Shown piece after piece: positions 36,023-47,338 of a DNA stretch of 64,000 nt. Source of the stretch: Salinivibrio sp. ES.052 (GTDB taxonomy: Bacteria; Pseudomonadota; Gammaproteobacteria; Enterobacterales; Vibrionaceae). Positions within the stretch are counted from its first letter, which is position 1. Each line of letters begins with the position of its first letter. Location of the stretch: NCBI RefSeq assembly GCF_900141775.1, contig NZ_FSRI01000001.1, forward strand, positions 1,768,251 to 1,832,250, read 5' to 3'. The notes beneath the pieces are model-generated. The model made no database searches and was not told the DNA's origin. It worked only from the letters and a program-made list of their open reading frames with translations. Both the position numbers and the translations under genes were made by a program.

Positions 36023-38611
36023 TCATGACAACGGGGTGTGTTCCATTTGCTTTAGGTGGCGTAGAGCCTCTATAAAGCTGGCTTCTTTGATAGGCTTTAC
36101 AATTACGTAATTAGCACCGGCCCGGTAAAAGGCCTCATGTACGCTACCATAGGCATCGGCCGTGCACGCATAGATAGGAACACTAAGGCCAAGCGTTTCA
36201 CGAATCGCCCGCGTTGCCTCGACACCACCAAGGTTGGGCATATGGTTGTCCATCAATACCAGGTCATAGTGAGCGTGATCAAGGCTAGCCAAGGCTTGCT
36301 CACCGTCTTTTACCCACTCCACATCAATATGGTATTTATGACAAAACGCTTGGGCGACCATGGCATTAATTTTGTTATCTTCCACCAATAAAACCCGCTC
36401 AATACCGAGTAAGGCAGGATCAAAGGGCTCCTCCTCGGGGGCTTTTTCCGGCTTTTCATCAACCAGGGTGAGTGGTACGTCAACCACAAAATGGCTACCT
36501 TTTTCAGGCTCACTGGTGACGTCAATCTCACCTTCCAGCAAGTCTAATAGGCTTTTGACAATAGAGAGGCCCAGCCCGCTCCCTCCATAAGTACGCGTGA
36601 CACTGGAATCTGCCTGTACAAAGGGGTCAAATAAGGATTCAAGCGCCTGTTGGTTCATTCCCACCCCTGTATCGCTCACTTCAAAGCGCAATATTGATGG
36701 TCGATGAGTATGCTGAGGATCCTCATTTTTTGTCTCACGTTGATTCAGGGTAACGGTTAATCCCACTTGTCCCACATGCGTGAACTTAATCGCATTACTC
36801 ATCAGATTAAAAAGGATTTGAGTTAGGCGTGATTGATCCGAACGCACCATGGTATCAGCAGCAATCGGTGCATCGATATTGAGCGAAATATGCTTACTCT
36901 CACAAAGCGGGGTGTATATATTTTCCACCGTACGAATAATATCCAGCAGATAAAACTCACCGTACTCTATCGTCATTTTGCCTTGTTCTATTTTAGACAA
37001 ATCGAGAATATCATTCAGTACTGTCAGTAAGTGCTCACCACTTTGATACAAACTCCCCAAAAGCTCTTTTTGCGCCTTATCTTCAGCTCTATCGTTCAAT
37101 ATTTGGGTGATCCCCAAGATGCCATTAAGTGGGGTACGTATTTCATGGCTCATCTTGGCTAAGAACTCTGACTTCGCACGCGCAGAAGCTTCTGCTGCCT
37201 CTTTTGCTCGTTGACTTTGTTGCTCGGCTTCGATCAGTGAGGTGATTTCTTGGCCCTGGCCAATCACAGCTTTGACTTGATTATTCACCATCAAAGGCGC
37301 GAGGTTCCAGCGATAGACGCGGCGGTCAATATCAATGTTCACCCCTTTGAGGATGGTCCCATTAACGGCACGTTTTAAGTGGGGTGAAATCGCATACATA
37401 AACTGATCGTAAAGCCAGCTAGATGTATGTATTTGCTCATCGTAGTTGAGCTTAAGCTTCGCCGCCGGGTTGATACGAGTAATTTCAAAATCCGTATCCC
37501 AGACAATAATCGGTGACAGCGCGTAATCAAATAGGTCTTGCAATGAGCGCTCTTTTTCATACAGGGCATCAAAGGTCGACTCTAAGGTTTTACCGATATG
37601 GTTAAATTCTTCGATATCCGAGCCACCAAACGGCAAGGTACGTTGACGTGAGCGGGCTCCCTGGGTGTAACGCATAAGTTTATCGAGCGAGTCTGCAATT
37701 CGGGTTTTCACAAACCGGTTAACCCAAAAAGCCGCCACTATAATCACCAACGTGGTGAGTAATAAATTAATACCCATTTGTCGCTGTAACGCGATGACAT
37801 TGTCGTTGCGCTGGGCCGAGAGTAGCGAAATCTTAGATGGCTCCCCTGCGATACGTAACTTGACTTGACTGACTAAATAGTGCCTAAACGCTTGACTACT
37901 CTCTTCACTTGGCAAAGTCAGATCATTACCAATATCATCATTGCCACTCAGAGTGGATGCTAACGTCACATTGTCCGCCGAGAGCCACACGGCTTGCGTA
38001 CCACTAGCACGCTGTAGGCTTTTAACAAAGGAGAAGTTACCATTGAGCATGACCACCACATACAAGTAGCCGCCTAACTTACCGTTTGCCTGAAAGACGA
38101 TAGGCGTTTTTCGCATTAACAGGTAGCTTTGCTCCATGTCGGTGGTCATGGTCGTCAGTGTCCAGCGATTAATCGCTCGCAGTTGAAGGCGAAGCCGCTC
38201 TAAGTCTGCACTATCAATGCCGTGAAACAGACTACTACCATCATGCCAAAGGACGCGATCGTCCTTGGCAATAAAGCGAAAATCTGGGGTGTTCGCCACG
38301 TCTTGCTGCTCTTGCTCAATAAAATAATCATCAAGTGCGTAGCTGTCTTCACTGTTGACCAGCGATTGCAGTGTCATGCTGGCGGCATTCGTATTTTGGT
38401 GTATTTGTAGGGAAGTTAAACGGCTATCAAACACGTTTTGCAGTAAGCGAGAAGTCTGGGTCAAAGTACGGGTGATCTCTTGGTTAATCCCGGCCAACGT
38501 AAGTTGGTAACTTTGAATATAAACCCCCACAGTCACAAACAAGAAAAAGACCACGATTAAGCGGGTCAGTAATTGCGACAGTGATAACTTAGGTGAACCA
38601 GAGAGGGGCAT
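36023..38611 (-). CDS. luxQ: AI-2 hybrid sensor kinase/phosphatase LuxQ
   Basis: Inner-membrane hybrid kinase that works with periplasmic LuxP in autoinducer-2 sensing and feeds LuxU-LuxO. TM1 about 14-35, periplasmic PAS-like sensor about 40-280, TM2 about 281-298, HAMP-like/PAS region about 300-460. Kinase: phosphoacceptor His489 in KMSHEIRTPLNG, N box near Asn606, DTGVGM at 647-652, GGSGLGL at 676-682. Receiver domain (about 738-855) with VLLVEDNKINA and phosphoacceptor Asp788 in LVLMDNHMP. No HPt domain, as expected for LuxQ. 862 residues (about 859 in V. harveyi). Three bases separate it from luxP. Confidence 0.94.
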   Translation of the reverse strand: MPLSGSPKLSLSQLLTRLIVVFFLFVTVGVYIQSYQLTLAGINQEITRTLTQTSRLLQNVFDSRLTSLQIHQNTNAASMTLQSLVNSEDSYALDDYFIEQEQQDVANTPDFRFIAKDDRVLWHDGSSLFHGIDSADLERLRLQLRAINRWTLTTMTTDMEQSYLLMRKTPIVFQANGKLGGYLYVVVMLNGNFSFVKSLQRASGTQAVWLSADNVTLASTLSGNDDIGNDLTLPSEESSQAFRHYLVSQVKLRIAGEPSKISLLSAQRNDNVIALQRQMGINLLLTTLVIIVAAFWVNRFVKTRIADSLDKLMRYTQGARSRQRTLPFGGSDIEEFNHIGKTLESTFDALYEKERSLQDLFDYALSPIIVWDTDFEITRINPAAKLKLNYDEQIHTSSWLYDQFMYAISPHLKRAVNGTILKGVNIDIDRRVYRWNLAPLMVNNQVKAVIGQGQEITSLIEAEQQSQRAKEAAEASARAKSEFLAKMSHEIRTPLNGILGITQILNDRAEDKAQKELLGSLYQSGEHLLTVLNDILDLSKIEQGKMTIEYGEFYLLDIIRTVENIYTPLCESKHISLNIDAPIAADTMVRSDQSRLTQILFNLMSNAIKFTHVGQVGLTVTLNQRETKNEDPQHTHRPSILRFEVSDTGVGMNQQALESLFDPFVQADSSVTRTYGGSGLGLSIVKSLLDLLEGEIDVTSEPEKGSHFVVDVPLTLVDEKPEKAPEEEPFDPALLGIERVLLVEDNKINAMVAQAFCHKYHIDVEWVKDGEQALASLDHAHYDLVLMDNHMPNLGGVEATRAIRETLGLSVPIYACTADAYGSVHEAFYRAGANYVIVKPIKEASFIEALRHLKQMEHTPLS

Positions 38612-38614
38612 GTT

Positions 38615-39754
<1,140 letters not shown>

Positions 39755-39974
39755 TCATGCTTAAATCATTATCAGCTTAGCGAAACCCGTGAGAGTACGC
39801 AGCGACAAAACACAGAAGCGTGCTTGATCAGGCAAAAAAGCTGCAACAACGCCTACACTTCCCAATAATTTATCTAACAACCAAGACAGGTTATGTGGAA
39901 AATCTAATTAAATCAGGAAGGAGCGGTAACACAAAACATTGCATTACCGCTTAGAATGGCATCAGGGAGAAGTG

Positions 39975-40493
39975 CTAGTCGACACGCAATGTTTTCAGCA
40001 TCGATTCCGGCAAGGCGAGGTCATCATTTTTATTAACCGTTACGCCCGCATCAATAATGGCACGTGCAATATCCTTAGCCTCATTCAATGAATGCATATC
40101 GTACGTTCCACATTGATACTCATTAAGCTCAGGGATTTTATCTTGTGACGGCACGACCAATACGTCTTCCATCGCGAGTTCCCAAGCTTTGGCAACCTCC
40201 GGCTCTTGTGGCTCACCCACTAAACTCATGTAAAAGCCGGTTCGACACCCCATCGGTGAGATATCAATGATTTCCACCTTGTCGCTATTAAGGTGATTAC
40301 GCATAAAACCCGCAAAAAGGTGCTCTAGTGTATGGATCCCTTTTTCTGTTAGGTGCTCTTCATTGGGACGACAAAATCGTAAGTCAAAGACGGTAATGGT
40401 GTCACCGCTTGGGGTTTGCATCGTTTTTGCGACCCGTACTGCAGGTGCACTCATGCGGGTATGGTCAACGGTAAAGCTATCTAGTAGTGGCAT
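39975..40493 (-). CDS. luxS: S-ribosylhomocysteine lyase, AI-2 synthase
   Basis: Cleaves S-ribosylhomocysteine to homocysteine and DPD, the AI-2 precursor, in the activated methyl cycle. Metal-binding residues His54, His58 (HTLEH, with catalytic Glu57) and Cys128 (EYQCGTYDM) and the catalytic Cys83 (MGCRTGFY) are present. The ATG at 40493 is chosen over the earlier in-frame start at 40514 because GGAGG lies just before it and the product, [14 protein letters not shown] onward, then has the standard 172 residues. It is about 230 bases upstream of the luxP start on the same strand, so synthesis and sensing genes adjoin. Confidence 0.97.
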   Translation of the reverse strand: MPLLDSFTVDHTRMSAPAVRVAKTMQTPSGDTITVFDLRFCRPNEEHLTEKGIHTLEHLFAGFMRNHLNSDKVEIIDISPMGCRTGFYMSLVGEPQEPEVAKAWELAMEDVLVVPSQDKIPELNEYQCGTYDMHSLNEAKDIARAIIDAGVTVNKNDDLALPESMLKTLRVD

Positions 40494-40521
40494 CTTACCT
40501 CCTTCATTCGTCACTGCGGCC

Positions 40522-41139
40522 CTAAAATGGCCACCAGCTCAGATTGTCCTCTAATTGTTGGCGGCATCCTTTCAGTTGCCAACCGTAGTCCTTTGCTTGT
40601 TGCTCTACTTTACGTGCAACACGTTTTAGCCCAGGTTTACGCTCAAACGAGCCACGCTGAAATCCGCCTCTTCCTTCATGGTAAGCCAAATATTGTCGAT
40701 AAACATCCCATTTGGACACCCCAAGTTGGCGATAGGTTTCATCGGTATACCAACCAATAAACTGTAGTGCATCGGCAAAGTCAGTACGAGATCCACCATT
40801 GTCTGTGGCTTTTTGATAATCAGACCAAGCGGGATCCTGCGCCTGGGCATAACCGTAGGCACTACTGACACGCCCCCAGGGTAGGATACCTAACACATAA
40901 TCTCTCGGTGGTAAGGCATCATGAACAAACGCGCTTTCTTGCTTGACGAACGCCATCGCCACTTGGATGGGCGTCCCCCAATCTTCTTCCATGTCGACTG
41001 CCGCTTCAAACCAATCAGGATGTTGTTCGAAGATAGCACAAACATTATTGGGGTTATCCGGAGGCGGTGTCGCACACCCGGATAACAGCACAATCGCAGC
41101 GATGAGACTTAATCGACTGAGAAAACGCGTCCTGCTCAT
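40522..41139 (-). CDS. Lytic-transglycosylase-like (SLT) lipoprotein
   Basis: Predicted outer-membrane lipoprotein with a lysozyme-like SLT fold. Lipobox LSGC (Cys22). [12 protein letters not shown] carries the likely catalytic Glu68, followed by [25 protein letters not shown] and [14 protein letters not shown], which match the SLT motif order (E-S, G-Y-A-Q, Y-H). 205 residues, similar in size to EmtA-like enzymes, but assignment to a named MltX subgroup is not justified. Located between gshA and luxS on the same strand, 15 bases after gshA. Confidence 0.8.
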   Translation of the reverse strand: MSRTRFLSRLSLIAAIVLLSGCATPPPDNPNNVCAIFEQHPDWFEAAVDMEEDWGTPIQVAMAFVKQESAFVHDALPPRDYVLGILPWGRVSSAYGYAQAQDPAWSDYQKATDNGGSRTDFADALQFIGWYTDETYRQLGVSKWDVYRQYLAYHEGRGGFQRGSFERKPGLKRVARKVEQQAKDYGWQLKGCRQQLEDNLSWWPF

Positions 41140-41154
41140 GTCAGTCGACCCCAG

Positions 41155-42732
41155 TTACCAGCTTTCTGCCATGGGCACATCTTTAAAATAAGCATTTAAA
41201 AATTGTTCAAAGCTCTGCGTATCACTGGCTTCTACCGCTTTTTGACGTGCACAACTCTCTTCCGCTTCCTGCAAAAAATCCGCATCACTATGAACACGGT
41301 AAGGCGCATCAGCCAAGGCTGCTTTGTGTGTACTGGCAAGGCCTAAGCCCACGCTACCAATGCCCCCTTGGGCGATGACATCCGTGAGAACACGCCCAGA
41401 CAAGGTGAGCTCAGGATTGTCGAAGCACGCAATCATCTTGTCGCACACTGTCTCATAGCGGCTATCACCAACGGCTTGATCCATCACTTTTGCCAACTGT
41501 TTGAGCTCTGCCATCACCTGATGACCCCACTGAGCTTGAGTTAAGGTGTCGCCGTGACAACCTGTAGTCAAGGTTAAGCCTGGTTTGCGTCCTTCGAGAA
41601 CAATTTTGTTCCAATTATCGCGCCAACAATTCAGTTCAGGATCCGTCATCGGCTCGGAAGGAGAGAGGGCACACCAAGACACAAATAAATCGAGAAAATG
41701 AATTTGGTCTTCTTCAATACCGATAGGGCTATAAGGATTCACATCGAGCGAACGCACTTCAATATACTCGACACCACCACGTTCAAGCGCCTCGGTCGGC
41801 TTCTCACCACTCTCAGCATTACGCTTGGGCCGGATAGGCGCATACAGCTCGTTTTCAATTTGCAACACATTGGTGTTGAGCTGGCGATAGGTCTCGCCGT
41901 CACGAATACCTAATTTGGCAAACGCATGTGACGGTGTACGAATCGCGCTTCTTAAGCCTTCAAGGTATTGTTCTAGCGTATTGAAGCCAATTTTCAGATC
42001 GGCTTGTGCATTATTGGTATACCCCAAGTCACTCAAGCGTAGCGAAGTGGCATAAGGAAGGTAACAAGTCCCCGAGGGCATATGCTCAAACGGCAGTTGG
42101 CTTTCGGCATGTTTGATAAACGACCCACATAAGGCTGGCGAGGCACCAAATAGATACGGGATCATCCAGCCATGGCGATAATAGTTACGGATAAGATCAA
42201 AGTAGCCTTGTGTCACCGATGCTTGGCTTACCGTATCTGAGTGGTATAAGTGCTGCCAAAATGTCTCTGGCAAAGAGATGTTAAAATGCACCCCTGAGAT
42301 CACTTGCATCACGCTACCGTAGCGATGCTTGAGCCCCTGACGATATAAGGTCTTCATACGGCCAATATTCGAGTTACCGTATTGCGCTAAGGTAATATCG
42401 TCTTCCGATGCCACCACGCACGGCATCGACATTGGCCACAGCTGCTCGTCGCCCATTTGCTGATAGGTAAATCGATGGATGTCTTGTAACTCATCCAACA
42501 TGCCGTTAACCGACGTGTTGACTGGGGTGATAAACTCCAACAATGACTCGGCGAAATCGGTGGTGATCCAACGATGCGTTAGTGCTGAGCCAAGCGCGCC
42601 TGGATGCGCGGTCTGTGCCAACTGGCCATTCGGTGTGATGCGAAGTGCTTCACGCTCTAGCCCTCGGCCAATCCCCTTTAATGCGTCTGGGTTTTGCGCT
42701 AAACGCGCTAACCGTTGGGTGAAATCAGTCAA
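41155..42732 (-). CDS. gshA: Glutamate-cysteine ligase
   Basis: First step of glutathione synthesis: ATP-dependent gamma-glutamylcysteine formation. Class I enzyme signs: [78 protein letters not shown]. The frame is open to an ATG at 42789, giving 544 residues, but the TTG at 42732 ([11 protein letters not shown]) aligns with the usual vibrio start MTDF and gives 525 residues, near the family's 518-522; the extra upstream residues look non-homologous. Start therefore uncertain. Lies between the M16 peptidase and the SLT lipoprotein. Confidence 0.92.
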   Translation of the reverse strand: MTDFTQRLARLAQNPDALKGIGRGLEREALRITPNGQLAQTAHPGALGSALTHRWITTDFAESLLEFITPVNTSVNGMLDELQDIHRFTYQQMGDEQLWPMSMPCVVASEDDITLAQYGNSNIGRMKTLYRQGLKHRYGSVMQVISGVHFNISLPETFWQHLYHSDTVSQASVTQGYFDLIRNYYRHGWMIPYLFGASPALCGSFIKHAESQLPFEHMPSGTCYLPYATSLRLSDLGYTNNAQADLKIGFNTLEQYLEGLRSAIRTPSHAFAKLGIRDGETYRQLNTNVLQIENELYAPIRPKRNAESGEKPTEALERGGVEYIEVRSLDVNPYSPIGIEEDQIHFLDLFVSWCALSPSEPMTDPELNCWRDNWNKIVLEGRKPGLTLTTGCHGDTLTQAQWGHQVMAELKQLAKVMDQAVGDSRYETVCDKMIACFDNPELTLSGRVLTDVIAQGGIGSVGLGLASTHKAALADAPYRVHSDADFLQEAEESCARQKAVEASDTQSFEQFLNAYFKDVPMAESW

Positions 42733-42827
42733 AATGTGTCTCTTATCTTTATGCTGCGTGACGGTCAATATAAACAAGCTATTAGTCAAAAGCCATCACG
42801 CAGCGCTGTGAGTTTATCCAAATGGTG

Positions 42828-45677
42828 TTAACGATAATCTAATGTCAGTGTGTTAACTGGCAAGCCTAGTTGACGCAAGCTATCACGAAGACGTGCTGCA
42901 TCGCCAACCACCACGATTTGATAATCATTGGGATCGAACCAGCGTGATGCTTGTGCATTAAGTTGCGGTAACGTCAGCGACTGGAGTAACGCTTTTTGCG
43001 CCTCACGGTAGTTGTCGTCCAATTCAAACTCTTCCAGGTGGGCAATCAACCCCGCTTTTTCCCATGGCGTTTCATAACGTAACGCATCCTGCTGGCCACT
43101 CGATTGGCGTAAATAGGTGAGTTCTTGTGCCGTAAAACCATTTTCTTTTACATGGGCCATTTCTTGCCAAAGTTCTTTTATGGCGTCGACACTCGCGTCT
43201 GCACGCACATCGGTACTGACTTCTATCGTTCCTGTTTGACGACCACCGTAGACACCACTATGTGCACCATAGGTATAGCCTTTATCCTGACGCAGATTCT
43301 GGTTTAGTCGGGCATTGAAGTTGCCGCCGAGGTTAAAGTTGGCTAAGCGGGTTTGATACATTGCTCCTGTCGCATCATATGGCATGCCATGACGCACCAT
43401 ACGAATACTGGTCTGTGGGGCTTGTGGTTTATCGACCAACCAAATTTGTGCGTGATCATAATCGCGCGGCACTGCTCGCGCTGGCTGCGCATAGCCCTCA
43501 GGCGCACGTTGCCAAGGTTTAATGCGGTTAGCGAGATTAATCGCATGTTCACGGGAAAGGTCCCCGACCACCACCAGCTGGCTTCCTTTTAATACGTAGT
43601 GACGACGATAAAAGCGCTTGACGTCTTCAACCGTCATCCCAGCGATATCGTCGGCCACACCGCCTTGAGGGGCGCGGAAAGTCGCATCCTGATACAACAA
43701 CTGGTTAATGGCTTGATCGGATAACCAACCGGCATCGTCCGCACGTGACGCCATACTCTCCAGAAGCTGGTTTTTTACCCGCGCAAAGTCCTGCTCAGCA
43801 AACGTCGGCGCACTTAACACGTTATTCACCAGTTTAAGGGTTTCACCAAGATGCTTTTTCAGTGACGTCACGGTCAATGTCGTATGATAGCTATCTGGGT
43901 TAACACTTACTTGACTCCCAAGTTTGTCCAACGCTTGGGTCAACTCAGCGGCAGACATCCCTGCCGCACCTTCCGTGATCATTTGGGCCGTAAGGTTAGC
44001 GACACCTCGCTTGTCATTCGGCTCCATCAATACCCCAGCCGGTAAGCTGAGTTGCAAGGTGACCGTCGGCGTTTCGCGACTCACCGTCCCAGCAAGATGA
44101 ATACCGTTATCCAGATCCGCTCGATAGATGATCGGGACGTTCACAGTCACACTGCCATTTGGCGGTGGGATTTGGTAACGATCGAAATCTACAGGGGTTT
44201 GGCGTAACGCCAGAGTATCAGCTTCATGTTGGTCAGTAACCTGACGATAATCGGGACGCTGATAGATGAAATTTGCAGGCTCCGCCACTAGGTCTGTACG
44301 CCCCTCGGGGACCACACTAAGGGTGACCGCCGGTTGGTTTTTCACCCACTGCTGATAGCTGGCCATCACATTGTGTGGGTTAACCGCGTCCAAACGCGAT
44401 AAGCGCGGCTCCAGGCGGCTAGCGTCGCCGAACAAGGTATAATCGCTCGCCAGTTGTGAGACCTTGCCATCAACGCTTTGCAGGGCAAAGATATTGTCCG
44501 CTTCCACCATCGCTTTGATTGGCGTGATATCGTCTGGGCTGACACCCTGTGACTCAAATTGCGTCATACTCTGTCGCAATAGCGTACGTACCTCAGCTAA
44601 CGACTGCTCTTGGCTACCTACACCATATATTTCAAATGTACATGCAAGTTCACCACATTGGTGGGAGGCACCCGCACTAAGAAGTTGTCCAGTTTGCACC
44701 AAAGACTGATATAACACGCTATCTCGTCCTTGCCCGAGAATGTTAGCAAGGACGCTTAAGCGGGTACTGGTATCCGTTTCGGGCGTGCCTGTAGGAAAAC
44801 GCATCACCAACACAGGCTGTGACACTTTATCTTCTAACGTGACAAATCGATTGGCATCCAGCGTGACGGGTTGAGGCTCAGCGGCGGGGATTGATGGCCC
44901 GGAGGGAATATCACCAAAGTATTTGTTCACCCACGCCAAGGTTTGTTGCACATCAATATCGCCTCCGACGGTCAAAGTCGCATTATTGGGGCCATACCAG
45001 CGTAAAAAAAACTGTTTAAGATCGCTCACATCAACTCGATCAAGATCTTCAACATAGCCAATCACTGGCCATGAATAAGGATGACCATCGGGATAAAGCG
45101 CTTGGTTAAGGGTTTCATTAACTCGGCCATAGGGGACATTATCAATACGAAAAGCGCGTTCGTTTTTCACCGTGTCACGCTGCACTTCGAACTTGCGTTG
45201 AGATACCGCGTCTAACAAAAAACCCATACGATCAGATTCTAGCCAGAGCACTCGCTCTAGCTCATTTGCCGGCACAGTTTGATAATATTGGGTGGTGTCA
45301 CGGTTGGTCGAGCCATTGTTATAGCCCCCGACTTCTTTGATTCGCTTGCCGTGATCATCAACATGCTCCGAGCCTTCAAACATCATGTGTTCGAAGAAAT
45401 GGGCAAACCCAGACTTACCGGGCTCTTCACGCGCCGATCCCACATGATAGCGCATATCAACATTGACCAAGGGATCCGAGTGATCTTGGTGAAGCAAGAC
45501 CGTGAGTCCATTATCGAGCTCAAATTGCTGATAAGGCACTTGGGCGCTTCCCGCTGGCGGCGAGACCGTTTTTATCCAAGTGACACCGTCAGGCGTCGCA
45601 GTGGGGGATGAGCCAATAAACTGACACCCAGTGAGTGCCGAGACCACGAAAAAAGCGACGAGCAATAAACGTTGCAT
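42828..45677 (-). CDS. M16-family zinc metallopeptidase lipoprotein
   Basis: Pitrilysin/insulinase-like peptidase with two fused M16 halves (949 residues). Lipobox LTGC (Cys18) predicts attachment to a membrane, facing the periplasm or outside. The inverted zinc motif HFFEH (93-97) and distal Glu in VKNERAFRID (173) are present in the N-terminal half. The C-terminal half (about 510-949) has the M16_C pattern (NFNLGGNFNARLNQNLRQDKGYTYGAHS). Natural substrates are probably short peptides; not known. Vibrios carry this gene near gshA. Note that E. coli ptrA, another M16 gene, sits between recC and recB, whereas here it is elsewhere. Confidence 0.9.
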   Translation of the reverse strand: MQRLLLVAFFVVSALTGCQFIGSSPTATPDGVTWIKTVSPPAGSAQVPYQQFELDNGLTVLLHQDHSDPLVNVDMRYHVGSAREEPGKSGFAHFFEHMMFEGSEHVDDHGKRIKEVGGYNNGSTNRDTTQYYQTVPANELERVLWLESDRMGFLLDAVSQRKFEVQRDTVKNERAFRIDNVPYGRVNETLNQALYPDGHPYSWPVIGYVEDLDRVDVSDLKQFFLRWYGPNNATLTVGGDIDVQQTLAWVNKYFGDIPSGPSIPAAEPQPVTLDANRFVTLEDKVSQPVLVMRFPTGTPETDTSTRLSVLANILGQGRDSVLYQSLVQTGQLLSAGASHQCGELACTFEIYGVGSQEQSLAEVRTLLRQSMTQFESQGVSPDDITPIKAMVEADNIFALQSVDGKVSQLASDYTLFGDASRLEPRLSRLDAVNPHNVMASYQQWVKNQPAVTLSVVPEGRTDLVAEPANFIYQRPDYRQVTDQHEADTLALRQTPVDFDRYQIPPPNGSVTVNVPIIYRADLDNGIHLAGTVSRETPTVTLQLSLPAGVLMEPNDKRGVANLTAQMITEGAAGMSAAELTQALDKLGSQVSVNPDSYHTTLTVTSLKKHLGETLKLVNNVLSAPTFAEQDFARVKNQLLESMASRADDAGWLSDQAINQLLYQDATFRAPQGGVADDIAGMTVEDVKRFYRRHYVLKGSQLVVVGDLSREHAINLANRIKPWQRAPEGYAQPARAVPRDYDHAQIWLVDKPQAPQTSIRMVRHGMPYDATGAMYQTRLANFNLGGNFNARLNQNLRQDKGYTYGAHSGVYGGRQTGTIEVSTDVRADASVDAIKELWQEMAHVKENGFTAQELTYLRQSSGQQDALRYETPWEKAGLIAHLEEFELDDNYREAQKALLQSLTLPQLNAQASRWFDPNDYQIVVVGDAARLRDSLRQLGLPVNTLTLDYR

Positions 45678-45687
45678 ATGATAATTC

Positions 45688-46110
45688 CTACCCTGCTACC
45701 CAACGGTATGACCCGACAATGATCAGGTAGCGCGATGCTTTGGCGATAAAAATAACTAACCAGCACCATGATTGACGCAAACGAAGCCAACCTGCAACCA
45801 CGCATAATGGATCACCAATCACGGGTACCCAACTTAAAAGCAAGGCCGCATAACCATAGCGTTGAAGGCCGGCGAGTGCACGACGGTGCCAGCGCTGGTG
45901 GGGGTGATAATTCGGTATCCAACGCCCTATTGCATAATTGGTCATCCCACCGAGAGTGTTTCCTACAGTGGCGATCGCAATGATCAGTCCGTCAGTAAAT
46001 TGGTGCTGAGTTAACAGATAAACGAGATTGGCTTCAGAGCCACCGGGTAACAAGGTTGCGCTCAAAAAGCTGGTAGCAAACAACATCACCAGCGCAGTCC
46101 AATCGCTCAT
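45688..46110 (-). CDS. yqaA: YqaA, DedA-like (VTT) membrane protein
   Basis: Small inner-membrane protein (140 residues) of the DedA/VTT group, close to E. coli YqaA. LMLFATSFLSATLLPGGSEANLVYLL-like N-terminus, GNTLGGMTNYAIGRWIPN and GYAALLLSWVPVIGDPLCVVAGWLRL, the last containing the conserved VPVIGDPL. DedA relatives are linked to lipid scrambling and membrane potential; the role of YqaA is unknown. In E. coli it also lies by gshA. Upstream of the M16 gene on the same strand (about 10 bases). Confidence 0.88.
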   Translation of the reverse strand: MSDWTALVMLFATSFLSATLLPGGSEANLVYLLTQHQFTDGLIIAIATVGNTLGGMTNYAIGRWIPNYHPHQRWHRRALAGLQRYGYAALLLSWVPVIGDPLCVVAGWLRLRQSWCWLVIFIAKASRYLIIVGSYRWVAG

Positions 46111-46202
46111 TCGACCTCATGTATGATTATTGGTTCAGAGCGATGATGGATCCACACCATGAATCGCCACTGTGCATTTCCGCTCACGGCTTGCTATCTC
46201 GC

Positions 46203-47159
46203 CTACGATGACGGCATTTCCAAGACTCGCTTACCACGTGTATGACCAGATTCCAGCGCTTTATGTGCTTGCGTCCCTTGCTCTAGCGGATAAACAGCGG
46301 CGATGTCGACCTTGAGTTCTCCCTGATCGAGCATATCGAGCAAACGCTGAGTCTGCCATGTGTTTGGCTCAACTAACATACTTATGGCTTTCAATCCTCG
46401 CTCGGCAGCAGCCGAGGTAATGGTATCTTGGGTATTAGTTGGTACCGTTACAACGCGTCCGCCTGTTTTGAGACAGGCAAGAGCTTCAATACCGGTATCA
46501 CCACCGACTAAATCAATCAGTACATCAAACTCACCGTTGGACGTTGCCCAATGGATCTGGTGGTAATCTATCGGTGTGGCATCCAATTGATGCAAAAACG
46601 CATGATTGTCCGGTGATGCTGTCGCATAAACCTGAGCGCCCGTTCGCACTGCCAATTGCACCGCCAGATGGCCCACTCCCCCAGCGCCCGCCAAGATCAG
46701 GATTCTCTCATCACGGGCGAGCTTGGCGTGCTCAAGGGCTTGCCAGGCAGTAAGGCCAGCAAGTGGCACGGCAGCGGCATCCACCATGGGGACACTGGGT
46801 GGAACCGTTGATAGCCGTCCTGCATCAGCGACGACATATTGGCTATAGCCTCCGCCATCGGTAGGAAAACCGATCATACCCGCCACCCGATCACCGACAT
46901 CGAATTTGCTTTCATTCGTTCCGTTAGCGACCACGATGCCAGACACATCGTAACCTGGTATCCAAGGTAGCTTGTCTTTGTTATGCGCGGCGGCCCAACC
47001 CAGCCCCGCTCGAGTTTTGGCATCGATCGGGTTCACCCCTGCGGCTTTTACCTGGATCAACACCTGCTCTTCTGAAGGTGATGGAATAGAACGATTGACG
47101 GGATTAAGAACCTCTGGTCCACCAAATTCGGTGATCGCCAGAGACAGATTATTCGACAT
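46203..47159 (-). CDS. NADP-dependent zinc-type alcohol dehydrogenase / quinone oxidoreductase family
   Basis: Medium-chain reductase of the quinone-oxidoreductase branch, without zinc ligands. GroES-like N-terminal part (VLIQVKAAGVNPIDAKTRAG, IPGYDVSGIVVANG, DVGDRVAGM), then a Rossmann domain with ILILAGAGGVGHLAVQLAVRTGA (AxxGxxG-type) and DVLIDLVGGDTGIEAL. The 318-residue form starts at ATG 47159, which has AAAGGAG before it; the frame extends upstream to 47258 without an RBS. Substrate unknown. It lies downstream of the oadGAB operon but beyond its terminator, so regulation is probably separate. Confidence 0.88.
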   Translation of the reverse strand: MSNNLSLAITEFGGPEVLNPVNRSIPSPSEEQVLIQVKAAGVNPIDAKTRAGLGWAAAHNKDKLPWIPGYDVSGIVVANGTNESKFDVGDRVAGMIGFPTDGGGYSQYVVADAGRLSTVPPSVPMVDAAAVPLAGLTAWQALEHAKLARDERILILAGAGGVGHLAVQLAVRTGAQVYATASPDNHAFLHQLDATPIDYHQIHWATSNGEFDVLIDLVGGDTGIEALACLKTGGRVVTVPTNTQDTITSAAAERGLKAISMLVEPNTWQTQRLLDMLDQGELKVDIAAVYPLEQGTQAHKALESGHTRGKRVLEMPSS

Positions 47160-47274
47160 ATTGACTCCTTTCGCATGCCGTTGTGCTGATTGGTAATACA
47201 CATGCTTCTTCGACGACGCGTTAGCGTGATTACCAAGCACAGGGTCATAGCAAAGCATAAACCTCTAGTCTTAA

Positions 47275-47306
47275 CAAAAAAAGCGGCAGACTCAATGCCT
47301 ACCGCT
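47275..47306 (-). terminator. Terminator of the oadGAB operon
   Basis: On the minus strand AGCGGTAGGC pairs with the downstream copy GTCTGCCGCT (ten pairs, two G-T wobbles), five-base loop, and seven T. Confidence 0.75.
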
Positions 47307-47338
47307 GTTTTCTTTTCACTGCCGAAGCCGAAGAGGCA

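Noticed and set aside
39922-39951. Inverted repeat AGCGGTAA/TTACCGCT after luxS
   Set aside because: The loop is 14 bases and there is no T run on either strand, so I do not call it a terminator.
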